Assembly: GCF_900590755.1 (NCBI RefSeq)
Contig: NZ_UUOC01000044.1
Coordinates: forward strand, 1-64,000
Reading direction: 5' to 3'
Length of the DNA: 64,000 bases
Source: Pseudomonas viridiflava
GTDB lineage: Bacteria > Pseudomonadota > Gammaproteobacteria > Pseudomonadales > Pseudomonadaceae
Shown: positions 35,187 to 44,053 of the stretch, piece by piece
How positions within the stretch are numbered: the first letter of the stretch is position 1
Layout: every line of letters starts with the position of its first letter
Position numbers and translations under genes: made by a program
The notes under the pieces: model-generated
The model's database searches: none
What the model was told of the DNA's origin: nothing
Seen by the model: only the letters and a program-made list of their open reading frames with translations

Positions 35187-35216
35187 GGTCACTTTATTGC
35201 GCCTGACCAAGTGACC
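35187..35216. repeat. Inverted repeat upstream of the ferritin gene
   Basis: GGTCACTT (35187-35194) and AAGTGACC (35209-35216) form a perfect 8-bp inverted repeat with a 14-bp centre, 53 bp before the ferritin ATG. It may be an operator. It does not resemble a Fur box. Confidence 0.45.
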
Positions 35217-35268
35217 TTCGGGGTGTGTTGGTTCAGACTATGCACTTTGAAGCATGGAGATGTGGGCG

Positions 35269-35733
35269 ATGCTAGGCCACCCGGAAGTAATCGATTATCT
35301 GAACACGTTGCTGGTTGGCGAACTGGCAGCGCGTGACCAGTATTTTGTCCATTCGCGTATGTACGAAGACTGGGGCTTCACCAAGCTCTACGAGCGTATC
35401 AACCACGAGATGGAAGAAGAGGCACAACACGCCGATGCGTTGATGCGCCGGATTCTGATGCTGGAAGGCACGCCACGCATGCGTCCGGATGATCTGGATG
35501 TAGGCACTACAGTGCCTGAGATGTTCGCTGCCGACCTGCGCCTGGAATACAAGGTTCGTGCGGCACTGTGCAAGGGCATCGAGCTCTGCGAACTGCACAA
35601 GGACTACGTTACCCGCGAAATCCTCCGTGTTCAGTTGAACGACACCGAAGAAGATCACACCTACTGGCTGGAAAAGCAGCTGGGTCTGATCAAGACCATC
35701 GGTCTGGAGAATTACCTGCAATCGCAGTTCTGA
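35269..35733 (+). CDS. ftnA: Bacterial ferritin (bacterioferritin-like), probably haem-free
   Basis: The 154-aa four-helix protein stores iron. Ferroxidase ligands are in place: Glu18, Glu51, His54, Glu93/94, Glu127 and His130. The haem-ligating Met52 of true bacterioferritins is Ala52 here, in EEEAQHAD. This fits P. aeruginosa PA4235, first called bfrA and later shown to be a bacterial ferritin, FtnA. The start at 35269 (MLGHPEVIDYL) is chosen over 35254 because GGAG lies just upstream and homologues begin at that point. Its neighbour katA links iron storage and peroxide defence. Confidence 0.92.
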   Translation: MLGHPEVIDYLNTLLVGELAARDQYFVHSRMYEDWGFTKLYERINHEMEEEAQHADALMRRILMLEGTPRMRPDDLDVGTTVPEMFAADLRLEYKVRAALCKGIELCELHKDYVTREILRVQLNDTEEDHTYWLEKQLGLIKTIGLENYLQSQF

Positions 35734-35753
35734 TTCCGCCGACGGCAATAATT

Positions 35754-35790
35754 AAAAAGCCCCTGTCATTCGCATGACAGGGGCTTTTTT
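35754..35790. terminator. Bidirectional terminator between ftnA and uvrA
   Basis: AAAAAGCCCCTGTCAT (35754-35769) pairs with ATGACAGGGGCTTTTT (35774-35789). With A and T runs on the two sides, it can end both converging transcripts. Confidence 0.92.
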
Positions 35791-35808
35791 GTTGCCTGGC
35801 GTAAACCG

Positions 35809-38643
35809 TCAGGCTTTGTCGCGAAGCAGCAGTGGCTTGAGGTAGTGCCCTGTGTAGGATTGCTCCATTTCAGAGACTTGCTCAGGCGTACCAACGGCGA
35901 TGATCTGCCCGCCTTTGGAGCCACCCTCAGGACCCAGATCCACCAGCCAGTCGGCGGTCTTGATCACGTCCAGGTTGTGCTCGATCACCACCACTGTATT
36001 GCCGTGATCGCGCAGACGATGCAGTACATCGAGCAATTGCTGGATATCCGCGAAGTGCAGGCCAGTGGTCGGCTCGTCGAGGATGTACAGCGTCTTGCCG
36101 GTATCGCGCTTGGACAGCTCGCGCGACAGCTTCACGCGCTGAGCTTCACCGCCCGACAGCGTCGTCGCTGATTGCCCCAGCTTGATGTACGAGAGACCTA
36201 CGTCCATCAACGTCTGAAGCTTGCGCGCCAGCGCGGGCACGGCGTCGAAGAACACGCGAGCTTCTTCGATTGTCATCTCCAGCACTTCGTGGATGCTCTT
36301 GCCCTTGTACTTGATCTCAAGGGTTTCGCGGTTGTAGCGCTTGCTCTTGCAGACATCGCAGGGGACGTAGATGTCCGGCAGGAAGTGCATCTCCACCTTG
36401 ATCAGGCCGTCACCCTGGCAAGCCTCGCAGCGCCCACCCTTGACGTTGAAGGAGAAGCGCCCCGGTCCGTAGCCACGCGAGCGTGATTCCGGTACGCCAG
36501 CGAACAGCTCACGGATCGGCGTGAACAGCCCGGTATAGGTCGCCGGGTTGGAGCGTGGCGTGCGGCCGATCGGGCTTTGGTCGATATCCACGACCTTGTC
36601 CAGATGCTCCAGACCCTTGATGCTGTCGTGGGTTGCGGCTTCCAGCGTGGTCGCGCCATTGAGGGCTGTGGCGCTGAGCGGGAAGAGGGTGTTGTTGATC
36701 AGTGTCGACTTGCCCGAACCCGAAACACCGGTTACGCACGTCAACAGGCCGATAGGGATTTCCAGATCGACGTTGCGCAAGTTGTTGCCACGGGCGCCTT
36801 TGAGGTTCAGGGACAGCTTCTTGTTACGAGGCGTGCGCTTGGCCGGGACTTCGATCTTCACGCGACCGGACAGATATTTGCCAGTCAGCGAATCCGGGTG
36901 CGACATCACTTCGTCCGGCGTACCTTCGGCAACGATATGTCCTCCATGCACACCGGCACCTGGCCCGATGTCGACGACGTAATCGGCAAGGCGAATCGCG
37001 TCCTCGTCGTGCTCGACCACAATCACCGTGTTGCCAATGTCTCGCAGGTGCTTGAGCGTCCCGAGCAGCCGGTCGTTATCACGTTGGTGCAAACCGATGG
37101 AAGGTTCGTCGAGGATGTACATCACGCCGACCAGGCCCGCACCGATCTGGCTGGCCAGACGGATACGCTGGGCTTCACCGCCAGAGAGGGTGTCGGCGCT
37201 GCGGTCCAGAGTCAGATAGTCGAGACCGACGTTGACCAGGAATTGCAGACGCTCACGGATCTCCTTGAGGATCTTGTCAGCGATTTCGCCGCGACGGCCG
37301 GTCAGCTTCAGCACACCGAAATATTCGGTAGCGTCGCCAATCGGCATATTCGTGACGGCAGGCAAAGTTTTCTCGCCGACCCATACGTGACGAGCTTCAC
37401 GGCGCAGACGCGTGCCACGGCAATCCGGGCAAGGCTGAGTGCCTAGGAACTTGGCCAGCTCTTCACGCACAGTGGCCGACTCGGTTTCCCGGTAGCGACG
37501 TTCCAGATTAGGCACGATGCCTTCGAATGGGTGAGCACGCTTCACGATATCGCCGCGATCATTCAGATAACGGAAGTCGACATTCTGCGAGCCGCTGCCG
37601 TTGAGCAGGATCTTCTGCGTATCGGCGGGCAACTCTTTGAACGGCACTTCCAGGCTGAAATCGTAATGTTTGGCCAGCGAGCCGAGCATCTGGAAGTAGT
37701 AAACGTTGCGCCTGTCCCAACCGCGGATCGCACCTTCGGCCAGCGTCAGTTCGGCATTCACCAGACGTTTGATGTCGAAGAACTGCTTCACGCCCAGACC
37801 ATCACAGGTCGGGCACGCGCCAGCCGGGTTGTTGAACGAGAACAGCTTGGGTTCCAGTTCGCTGATCGCGTGACCGCAGATCGGGCAGGCGAAGCGGGCA
37901 GAGAAGATCATCTCTTCGCCAGGCTCGTCGTCCATGGGCGCAACCCAAGCGATGCCGTCTGCCAGTTTCAGCGCGGTCTCGAAGGATTCGGCCAGACGCT
38001 GCTGCAGGTCGGCACGGACCTTGAAGCGGTCGACGACTACATCAATGGAGTGCTTCTTCTGTTTATCCAGCTTGGGCAACTCGTCCAGTTCACATAGACG
38101 GCCGTTGACCCGGGCACGGACGAAACCTTGCGCGCGCAGCTCTTCGAACACCGACAGATGCTCGCCTTTGCGCTCACGGATCACCGGCGCCAGCAACATC
38201 AGCTTGCTGCCTTCGGGCTGGGCCAGGACGAGGTCAACCATCTGGCTGACGGTCTGGGCTTCCAGCGGGATGTCGTGATCCGGGCAACGCGGCTGACCGA
38301 CCCGGGCGTACAGCAGGCGCAGGTAGTCGTAAATCTCGGTGATGGTGCCCACGGTGGAGCGCGGGTTGTGGGACGTGGACTTCTGCTCGATGGAAATCGC
38401 GGGCGACAGGCCTTCAATCGTGTCGACGTCCGGCTTTTCCATCATCGACAGAAACTGGCGGGCGTAGGCAGAGAGCGATTCGACGTAACGTCTCTGCCCT
38501 TCGGCGTAGAGTGTGTCGAAGGCCAGCGACGATTTGCCAGAACCGGAAAGCCCGGTAATGACGATCAGTTTGTCGCGTGGCAGGGTGAGGTCGATGTTTT
38601 TCAGGTTGTGGGTTCGGGCCCCACGAATCAGGATCTTGTCCAA
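35809..38643 (-). CDS. uvrA: UvrA, excinuclease ABC subunit A
   Basis: The 944-aa damage-recognition ATPase of nucleotide excision repair has two ABC modules. Walker A motifs are GLSGSGKS (31-38) and GVSGSGKS, with two LSGGEAQR signatures. Zinc fingers are CPICGH ... CPTC and CEACQG ... CDVC. The start is taken at a TTG (DKILIRGARTHNLKN) with GAGG just upstream, the position used by homologues. An in-frame start at 38709 would add 22 unusual residues. It converges with ftnA and diverges from the MFS gene. I found no clear LexA box. Confidence 0.95.
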   Translation of the reverse strand: MDKILIRGARTHNLKNIDLTLPRDKLIVITGLSGSGKSSLAFDTLYAEGQRRYVESLSAYARQFLSMMEKPDVDTIEGLSPAISIEQKSTSHNPRSTVGTITEIYDYLRLLYARVGQPRCPDHDIPLEAQTVSQMVDLVLAQPEGSKLMLLAPVIRERKGEHLSVFEELRAQGFVRARVNGRLCELDELPKLDKQKKHSIDVVVDRFKVRADLQQRLAESFETALKLADGIAWVAPMDDEPGEEMIFSARFACPICGHAISELEPKLFSFNNPAGACPTCDGLGVKQFFDIKRLVNAELTLAEGAIRGWDRRNVYYFQMLGSLAKHYDFSLEVPFKELPADTQKILLNGSGSQNVDFRYLNDRGDIVKRAHPFEGIVPNLERRYRETESATVREELAKFLGTQPCPDCRGTRLRREARHVWVGEKTLPAVTNMPIGDATEYFGVLKLTGRRGEIADKILKEIRERLQFLVNVGLDYLTLDRSADTLSGGEAQRIRLASQIGAGLVGVMYILDEPSIGLHQRDNDRLLGTLKHLRDIGNTVIVVEHDEDAIRLADYVVDIGPGAGVHGGHIVAEGTPDEVMSHPDSLTGKYLSGRVKIEVPAKRTPRNKKLSLNLKGARGNNLRNVDLEIPIGLLTCVTGVSGSGKSTLINNTLFPLSATALNGATTLEAATHDSIKGLEHLDKVVDIDQSPIGRTPRSNPATYTGLFTPIRELFAGVPESRSRGYGPGRFSFNVKGGRCEACQGDGLIKVEMHFLPDIYVPCDVCKSKRYNRETLEIKYKGKSIHEVLEMTIEEARVFFDAVPALARKLQTLMDVGLSYIKLGQSATTLSGGEAQRVKLSRELSKRDTGKTLYILDEPTTGLHFADIQQLLDVLHRLRDHGNTVVVIEHNLDVIKTADWLVDLGPEGGSKGGQIIAVGTPEQVSEMEQSYTGHYLKPLLLRDKA

Positions 38644-38832
38644 ACTGGCCTCGCTTGGCGGGCGTCGAAAACGTAGGAGTATACGGTGAAATACTGGATG
38701 GATGCACACTATCGAATCAGTGTCACAGGCTTAAATGAAGACTGTGTCATCTAGACGCGTCATAGCGTCGCGATATACCCCGTCAATCGATGGGACTGGT
38801 AGAATCGCCGCCGGTTCACATGAGGTTTTTCC

Positions 38833-40227
38833 ATGCACGATCCCCACAGCGAACGAATGAGCGGCGGCGAGACCCGTGCGGCAGGCGGTCTGGCGCTGGT
38901 TTTTGCGTTCCGCATGCTTGGCATGTTCATGGTTCTGCCTGTACTGGCGACCTATGGCATGGACCTGGCAGGGGCAAGTCCCGCACTGATCGGCCTGGCC
39001 ATCGGCGCTTACGGCCTGACTCAAGCCTTTTTGCAGATTCCGTTCGGTATCATTTCTGACCGCATTGGTCGGCGGCCGGTGATTTATTTCGGCCTGATCA
39101 TCTTTGCCTTGGGCAGCGTGCTGGCCGCCAGTGCTGATTCCATCTGGGGGATCATCGCCGGTCGGATTCTGCAGGGCGCGGGTGCGATTTCCGCTGCGGT
39201 CATGGCTTTGCTCTCCGACCTGACCCGCGAGCAGCATCGCACCAAGGCGATGGCCATGATTGGCATGACCATCGGTCTGTCGTTTGCTATTGCCATGGTG
39301 GTCGGTCCGTTGCTGACCAGCGCGTTCGGCCTGTCCGGGTTATTTCTGGCGACAGGCGGGATGGCCTTGATCGGCATCCTGATCGTGGCGTTCGTTGTCC
39401 CGCACAACACCGGCACCTTGCAGCATCGTGAGTCCGGCGTTGCCCGTCAGGCGCTGGGGCCGACGTTGCGTCATCCGGATCTGCTGCGTCTGGATTTGGG
39501 TATCTTCGTGTTGCACGCGATGCTCATGTCAAGCTTCGTGGCCTTGCCCCTGGCGCTGGTGGAAAAAGCCGGTTTGCCCAAGGAACAGCACTGGTGGGTG
39601 TACCTCACCGCGCTGCTGATCTCATTTTTCGCAATGATTCCATTCATCATTTATGGTGAGAAAAAGCGTCAGATGAAGCGTGTGCTGATCGGCGCTGTCG
39701 GCGTGCTGATGCTCACTGAGCTATTCTTCTGGGCGTACGGCGATACGTTGCGAGCGCTGGTGATAGGTACAGTGGTATTCTTCATCGCGTTCAACCTGCT
39801 TGAAGCGTCCTTGCCGTCGCTGATCAGCAAAGTGTCACCGGCGGGCGGAAAAGGTACGGCGATGGGAGTTTATTCCACTAGCCAGTTCCTTGGTTCGGCC
39901 GCAGGTGGGATACTCGGCGGCTGGTTGTTCCAGCATGGCGGCCTTGACGTGGTTTTCCTCGGAGGCGCGGCGCTGGCTGCAATCTGGCTGGCCGTTGCAG
40001 TGACCATGCGTGAGCCGCCTTATGTGACGAGCCTTCGTCTGCCGTTGTCGCCAGAGGCGCAGCGTGATGCAGGGCTGGCTGAAAGAATAAAGGCCGTGAA
40101 TGGCGTAACGGATGCAGTGGTGGTTGCCGAAGAGGCGGCCATATACATCAAATTAGACACAGAACTATTGGATCGCGCGTCTCTGGAACGGATGGTCAAC
40201 CCAGCGACAGAAGCGTGCGAAGCCTAG
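38833..40227 (+). CDS. MFS transporter with C-terminal YAM-like domain (YajR type)
   Basis: The 464-aa protein has about twelve membrane segments (residues 20-395) with the MFS motif A DRIGRRPV after segment 2. The last 60 or so residues form a soluble ferredoxin-like region (AERIKAVNGVTDAVVVAEEA), as in E. coli YajR with its YAM domain. The substrate is unknown, and a drug or proton antiport role is only inferred. It starts 189 bp from uvrA on the other strand and ends 9 bp before ssb, so ssb is probably cotranscribed with it. Confidence 0.9.
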   Translation: MHDPHSERMSGGETRAAGGLALVFAFRMLGMFMVLPVLATYGMDLAGASPALIGLAIGAYGLTQAFLQIPFGIISDRIGRRPVIYFGLIIFALGSVLAASADSIWGIIAGRILQGAGAISAAVMALLSDLTREQHRTKAMAMIGMTIGLSFAIAMVVGPLLTSAFGLSGLFLATGGMALIGILIVAFVVPHNTGTLQHRESGVARQALGPTLRHPDLLRLDLGIFVLHAMLMSSFVALPLALVEKAGLPKEQHWWVYLTALLISFFAMIPFIIYGEKKRQMKRVLIGAVGVLMLTELFFWAYGDTLRALVIGTVVFFIAFNLLEASLPSLISKVSPAGGKGTAMGVYSTSQFLGSAAGGILGGWLFQHGGLDVVFLGGAALAAIWLAVAVTMREPPYVTSLRLPLSPEAQRDAGLAERIKAVNGVTDAVVVAEEAAIYIKLDTELLDRASLERMVNPATEACEA

Positions 40228-40236
40228 GAGAGCGTT

Positions 40237-40773
40237 ATGGCCCGTGGGGTTAACAAAGTCATATTGGTCGGTACATGCGGCCAGGATCCCGAAGTTCGCT
40301 ACTTGCCTAACGGTAACGCCGTGACCAACCTGAGTCTGGCGACCAGCGAACAGTGGACCGACAAACAAACCGGTCAGAAAGTCGAAAAGACTGAATGGCA
40401 CCGTGTGTCGATGTTCGGCAAAGTCGCCGAAATCGCTGGCGAATACCTGCGCAAGGGTTCCCAGGTCTACATCGAAGGCAAACTGCAGACCCGCGAGTGG
40501 GAAAAAGACGGTATCAAGCGTTACACAACTGAAATCGTCGTCGACATGCAAGGCACCATGCAATTGCTGGGCGGCCGTCCACAAAACGACGGCGCTCCAC
40601 AAGGTCAAGGTGGCGGCGGTTATCAGAACTCCGCACCACGTCCACAGCAGTCGCGCCCTCAGCAGTCCGCGCCACAGCAGCAGCCACAGCGCGAATCCCG
40701 CCCGGCCCCGCAACAGCAGGCGCCACAACCGGCAGCGGATTTCGACAGCTTTGATGACGATATTCCGTTCTAG
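40237..40773 (+). CDS. ssb: Single-stranded DNA-binding protein
   Basis: The 178-aa protein has an N-terminal OB fold (1-110, ARGVNKVILVGTCGQDPEVR), a Gln/Pro-rich disordered linker (about 113-168) and the acidic tip DFDSFDDDIPF, which binds partners such as RecQ, PriA and Exo I. It forms tetramers at replication forks. It is near uvrA, as in many gammaproteobacteria. Confidence 0.97.
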   Translation: MARGVNKVILVGTCGQDPEVRYLPNGNAVTNLSLATSEQWTDKQTGQKVEKTEWHRVSMFGKVAEIAGEYLRKGSQVYIEGKLQTREWEKDGIKRYTTEIVVDMQGTMQLLGGRPQNDGAPQGQGGGGYQNSAPRPQQSRPQQSAPQQQPQRESRPAPQQQAPQPAADFDSFDDDIPF

Positions 40774-40798
40774 GAAATTTGCTCCATCTGGCTAAACC

Positions 40799-40834
40799 AA
40801 AAGCCCGCAGCGCTCCCACGCTGCGGGCTTTTTG
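40799..40834 (+). terminator. Terminator after ssb
   Basis: AGCCCGCAGCG (40802-40812) pairs with CGCTGCGGGCT (40819-40829), followed by T's. Confidence 0.9.
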
Positions 40835-40932
40835 TTGGCTGATGTTCGGTAGAGGTGGCCTCGTTCTCCGTGCACTTCGCAGCCGTTATCACACATAAAA
40901 TAACTATCTGAACCGAAATGCTTGTGTCTGAA

Positions 40933-41012
40933 GGAGCGCGCTTGCCCGCGATGCAGTCGACGCGGTATGCCTTCAACACTGCGTCATCCTTCATCGCGGG
41001 CAAGCGCGCTCC
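40933..41012. repeat. Inverted REP pair (GCTTGCCCGCG family)
   Basis: GGAGCGCGCTTGCCCGCGAT (40933-40952) has its exact reverse complement at 40993-41012. The arms are 40 bp apart, the form of a REP doublet (REPIN). The rest of the gap 40835-41115 shows no gene. Confidence 0.85.
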
Positions 41013-41115
41013 TACAGGGGCCTATGTTTGCTCCGCGATAACGCGGCGGGTGTTGCTACAGAAAAACATCTAATCCAGCAGTTATTTCCGATTTGATATT
41101 AGGGGTTTCGGCCAA

Positions 41116-41595
41116 CTACAACCCCAACTCCGACAACCCCGGATGATCATCCGGACGGCGACCGAGCGGCCAATGGTATTTGCGCTCGGACTCTTTGATC
41201 GGCATGTCGTTGATGCAGGCGAAGCGGTTGGCCATCAGGCCGTTGGCGTCGAATTCCCAGTTCTCATTGCCATAGGAGCGGAACCAGTTGCCTGAATCGT
41301 CGTGCCATTCGTAGGCGTAACGCACGGCGATGCGGTTGTCGGTGAAGGCCCAGAGTTCTTTGATCAGCCGGTAATCCAGCTCCTTGGCCCATTTGCGGGT
41401 CAGAAAGGCTTTGGCTTCTTCGCGGTTGCTGGCGAATTCGGTGCGGTTACGCCATTTCGTGTCGAGGGTGTAAGCCAGCGAGACCTTTTCAGGATCACGG
41501 CCATTCCAGCCGTCTTCGGCGAGGCGGACTTTCTGGATGGCGGATTCCCGGGTGAAGGGCGGCAAAGGCGGGCGGGTTTCGTTGCTGAATGACAT
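41116..41595 (-). CDS. DUF1348 (NTF2/SnoaL-like) protein
   Basis: The 159-aa protein has the DUF1348 signature (WNGRDPEKVSLAYT ... WRNRTEFASNREEAKAFLTRKW ... YEWHDDSGNWFRSYGNENWEF), a family with a cone-shaped NTF2 fold whose reaction is not established. It starts 18 bp after the TetR gene in the same direction, so the regulator and this protein form an operon. A small-molecule binding or detoxification role is inference only. Confidence 0.88.
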   Translation of the reverse strand: MSFSNETRPPLPPFTRESAIQKVRLAEDGWNGRDPEKVSLAYTLDTKWRNRTEFASNREEAKAFLTRKWAKELDYRLIKELWAFTDNRIAVRYAYEWHDDSGNWFRSYGNENWEFDANGLMANRFACINDMPIKESERKYHWPLGRRPDDHPGLSELGL

Positions 41596-41613
41596 GGCAG
41601 AACCTCCGGATGG

Positions 41614-42219
41614 TCAATCGGGTGATGAGCGTGTGGCGGGAGAAGGATCCTTCAGGGCTGAGGTCAACAGCAGCTGTGCCATGTCCTGGGCATTGTCGGC
41701 GGCGTTGTGATCGCCCATGACCAATGCGAGGGTGATGGCGCCGTCTATCAATATCAGCAGCTGTTTGGCCAGGATTTCGGGATGTGCCACGTTTAATGGC
41801 TGGCACAGCTCCAGGCAGTAGTCCAAAAGCTTTTGCTTGTGGACTTTTGCCAGCTGGCGCACGGGGTCTGCGGGATCACCGATTTCGCCTGCGGTATTGA
41901 TGAAGGCGCAGCCACGAAAGCCTTCGGACTCAAACCAGCTTTTGAGCACGCTGAACATCGCAAGAATGCGCGCCTGGGCAGTGGGAGCCTTGTCGGTTTC
42001 GCTGCGAAACCAATGCATCCAGCGCTGATCGCGCACGCTCAAGGCCTGCACGGCCACTTCGTCTTTGGTGGCGTAGTAGCGATAGATGCTTTTGCGTGCC
42101 ACGCCGGAGGTCCGTACTAGCAAATCCATGCCCATGGCATGAATCCCGTTCTGATAAATGAGTTGCTCGGCGGTTTGCAGGATTTTGTCCTGCACTGCGG
42201 TAGTCGATGTCTTGGTCAT
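41614..42219 (-). CDS. TetR/AcrR family repressor
   Basis: The 201-aa protein has an N-terminal TetR helix-turn-helix (ILQTAEQLIYQNGIHAMGMD ... SGVARKSIYRYYATKDE, about residues 12-55) and a helical ligand domain with the TetR_C motif GCAFINTAGE. It is transcribed ahead of the DUF1348 gene. A palindrome 8 bp before its start is the likely operator, which implies autorepression released by an unknown small molecule. Confidence 0.9.
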   Translation of the reverse strand: MTKTSTTAVQDKILQTAEQLIYQNGIHAMGMDLLVRTSGVARKSIYRYYATKDEVAVQALSVRDQRWMHWFRSETDKAPTAQARILAMFSVLKSWFESEGFRGCAFINTAGEIGDPADPVRQLAKVHKQKLLDYCLELCQPLNVAHPEILAKQLLILIDGAITLALVMGDHNAADNAQDMAQLLLTSALKDPSPATRSSPD

Positions 42220-42227
42220 GCGGCAAA

Positions 42228-42249
42228 GGGTAGAACGACCGTTCTACCC
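42228..42249. promoter_or_regulatory. Palindromic operator of the TetR-DUF1348 operon
   Basis: GGGTAGAAC (42228-42236), GACC, then GTTCTACCC (42241-42249): a perfect inverted repeat with 9-bp arms and 4-bp centre, 8 bp before the tetR ATG. Size and place fit a TetR-family site. Confidence 0.75.
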
Positions 42250-42269
42250 CGTCAAGCGATGAGTTCAGA

Positions 42270-43223
42270 TCAAAGAACGGCAGCGCTTGGTTTTTCTCCC
42301 GCCAGTCCTTGCGCCAGGCTGGCCAGAACCATTTCGCCCATCCGGGTGCGGGTTTGCACGGTTGCGCTGGCGCGGTGGGGTTGAAGCACGACGGATTCCA
42401 ACTCGAACAGCTCGCTCGGCACATTGGGCTCATCGACGAAAACGTCCAGGCCTGCGCCGGCAATCGAAGCCGTCTTGAGTGCCGCAAGCAGGTCCGGCTC
42501 ATTGACCAGACTGCCGCGCGCTACATTGATCAGATACCCTTCGTCGCCCAGTGCTGCCAGCACTTGCGCGTTGATGATGCCTTTGGCTTTGTCGGCTGCG
42601 GCCGCGACTATCAATGCGTCACTGTGCCGAGCCAGTTCGGCCAGGTCGGCGACGAACGTGTATGGCACGTCGTCCATGGCCTTCAGATCGGTGTAGCTGA
42701 TCGGACAACCGAAGGCAGCCGCGCGGGTAGCAACGGCGCGACCGACCCGACCCAGGCCGACGATCCCGATTTTCATGCCGCTGAACTGGCGGGCCAACGG
42801 GATCGGCGCCAATGGCGTCGGGCTTTGCGGCCATGCGCCACTGCGCACGTAACGGTCGGCTGTGCACAGGCCACGGCATGCAGAGATCAACAAGCCGATA
42901 GCCAGGTCAGCCACGTCTTCGGTCAACGCGCCAATGGTCGCGGTGACATGAATACCACGGTCCCGAGCGTAGGCCAGGTCCACCGCGTCAGTGCCGACGC
43001 CATTGACGGCAATGACTTTTATGGCAGGCAATTGCTCCATCACCTCGCGGGTAATGCCAGTGTGGCCGCCAGTCACCACGCCGCTAATGTTGGCGCCGTG
43101 TTCGCGCAGGTAAGCGGCCTTGTCCGTTTGCTGGAAGTACGGGCGAACGGTGTACAGCTCGTTGAGCCGCGCGTTGATCTCGGGGATCAGGATAGGGCTC
43201 AGTTGCAGGATTTCAGGTTTCAT
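42270..43223 (-). CDS. D-isomer specific 2-hydroxyacid dehydrogenase (glyoxylate/hydroxypyruvate reductase-like)
   Basis: The 317-aa NAD(P)-dependent enzyme has the Rossmann motif GLGRVG (156-161) and the catalytic triad Arg236 (NVARGS), Glu265 (DEP) and His283 (LQPHRAS). The family reduces 2-oxo acids such as glyoxylate or hydroxypyruvate, or oxidises D-2-hydroxyacids. The start at 43223 (MKPEILQLSP) is preferred to 43265, which would overlap the upstream gene. It is the last gene of the FAH-SDR-dehydrogenase operon. The true substrate is unknown. Confidence 0.9.
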   Translation of the reverse strand: MKPEILQLSPILIPEINARLNELYTVRPYFQQTDKAAYLREHGANISGVVTGGHTGITREVMEQLPAIKVIAVNGVGTDAVDLAYARDRGIHVTATIGALTEDVADLAIGLLISACRGLCTADRYVRSGAWPQSPTPLAPIPLARQFSGMKIGIVGLGRVGRAVATRAAAFGCPISYTDLKAMDDVPYTFVADLAELARHSDALIVAAAADKAKGIINAQVLAALGDEGYLINVARGSLVNEPDLLAALKTASIAGAGLDVFVDEPNVPSELFELESVVLQPHRASATVQTRTRMGEMVLASLAQGLAGEKPSAAVL

Positions 43224-43257
43224 GGCGTTCTCGCTCAAGCAAATTCGGAAAGATTGA

Positions 43258-44022
43258 TCAGCCACGGCCGACGAAAGGCATGTTGGTGGCCATGACGGTC
43301 ATGTTCAGCACGTTGGCGGAAAGAGGCAGATTGGCGATGTAACGCACAGCATCGGCAATGTGCTTCACGTCGATCATCGGCTCCACGGCGGTTTCGCCAT
43401 TGGCCTGGCGCACGCCTTTGGTCATGCGCACGGACAGCTCGGTCAGCGCGTTGCCGATGTCGATCTGGCTGCAGGCGATGTTGAATTCGCGGCCGTCCAG
43501 GGCAAGGCTCTTGGTCAACCCCAGCACCGCGTGTTTACTGGCGGTGTAAGGCCCGGTGAACGGGCGCGGGGTGTGGGCGGAAATCGAACCGTTGTTGATG
43601 ATGCGTCCGCCCTGGGGCGACTGTTTGCGCATCAGGCCGAAGGCGCCACGGCTGCACAGGAAAACCCCGGTGACGTTGGTGTCGATCACGTTCAGCCACT
43701 TCTCCACCGGCAGTTCGTCCATCGGCACGGCTGGAGCGTTGACGCCGGCATTGTTGAAGACCACATCGACTCGGCCATAAACCTCTTCGATGGTGGCGAA
43801 CAGTGCCTCGACGCTGGCTGGATCGCGCACATCAGAGGACACCGCCAGTGCTTCGCCGCCTTGCTCGGCGGCCAGTGCCACCAATTCCTCAAGCGGTTCC
43901 AGACGTCGTCCGGTGACCACGACTTTGTAGCCATCAGCCAGCAGACCGAGAGCGACTGCACGGCCGATGCCGCTGCCAGCGCCGGTGACCAAGGCGATTT
44001 TCGGGAGGGAATTGTCAGTCAT
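43258..44022 (-). CDS. Short-chain dehydrogenase/reductase
   Basis: The 254-aa classical SDR has the cofactor motif TGAGSGIG (13-20), NNAG (90-93) and the catalytic Ser146, Tyr159 and Lys163. The segment CSQIDIGNALTE replaces the more usual PG motif. It probably oxidises a hydroxyl of a sugar acid or keto acid. It lies 31 bp after the FAH gene and 34 bp before the dehydrogenase gene, so the three form one operon. Confidence 0.92.
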   Translation of the reverse strand: MTDNSLPKIALVTGAGSGIGRAVALGLLADGYKVVVTGRRLEPLEELVALAAEQGGEALAVSSDVRDPASVEALFATIEEVYGRVDVVFNNAGVNAPAVPMDELPVEKWLNVIDTNVTGVFLCSRGAFGLMRKQSPQGGRIINNGSISAHTPRPFTGPYTASKHAVLGLTKSLALDGREFNIACSQIDIGNALTELSVRMTKGVRQANGETAVEPMIDVKHIADAVRYIANLPLSANVLNMTVMATNMPFVGRG

Positions 44023-44053
44023 TGTTATATCTCCGTTTCAATCATTTTCTGGA

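Noticed and set aside
36577..37446. Plus-strand frame inside uvrA
   Set aside because: It lies wholly opposite the two-domain UvrA gene and shows no protein-like pattern. The same applies to the frames at 37531-38097 and 38128-38676.
38644..38832. LexA (SOS) box between uvrA and the MFS gene
   Set aside because: I looked for CTG-N10-CAG and found no convincing match on either strand.
42309..43295. Plus-strand frame of 328 codons opposite the 2-hydroxyacid dehydrogenase
   Set aside because: The minus-strand gene has intact cofactor and catalytic motifs, while the opposite frame has low-complexity content and no motif.
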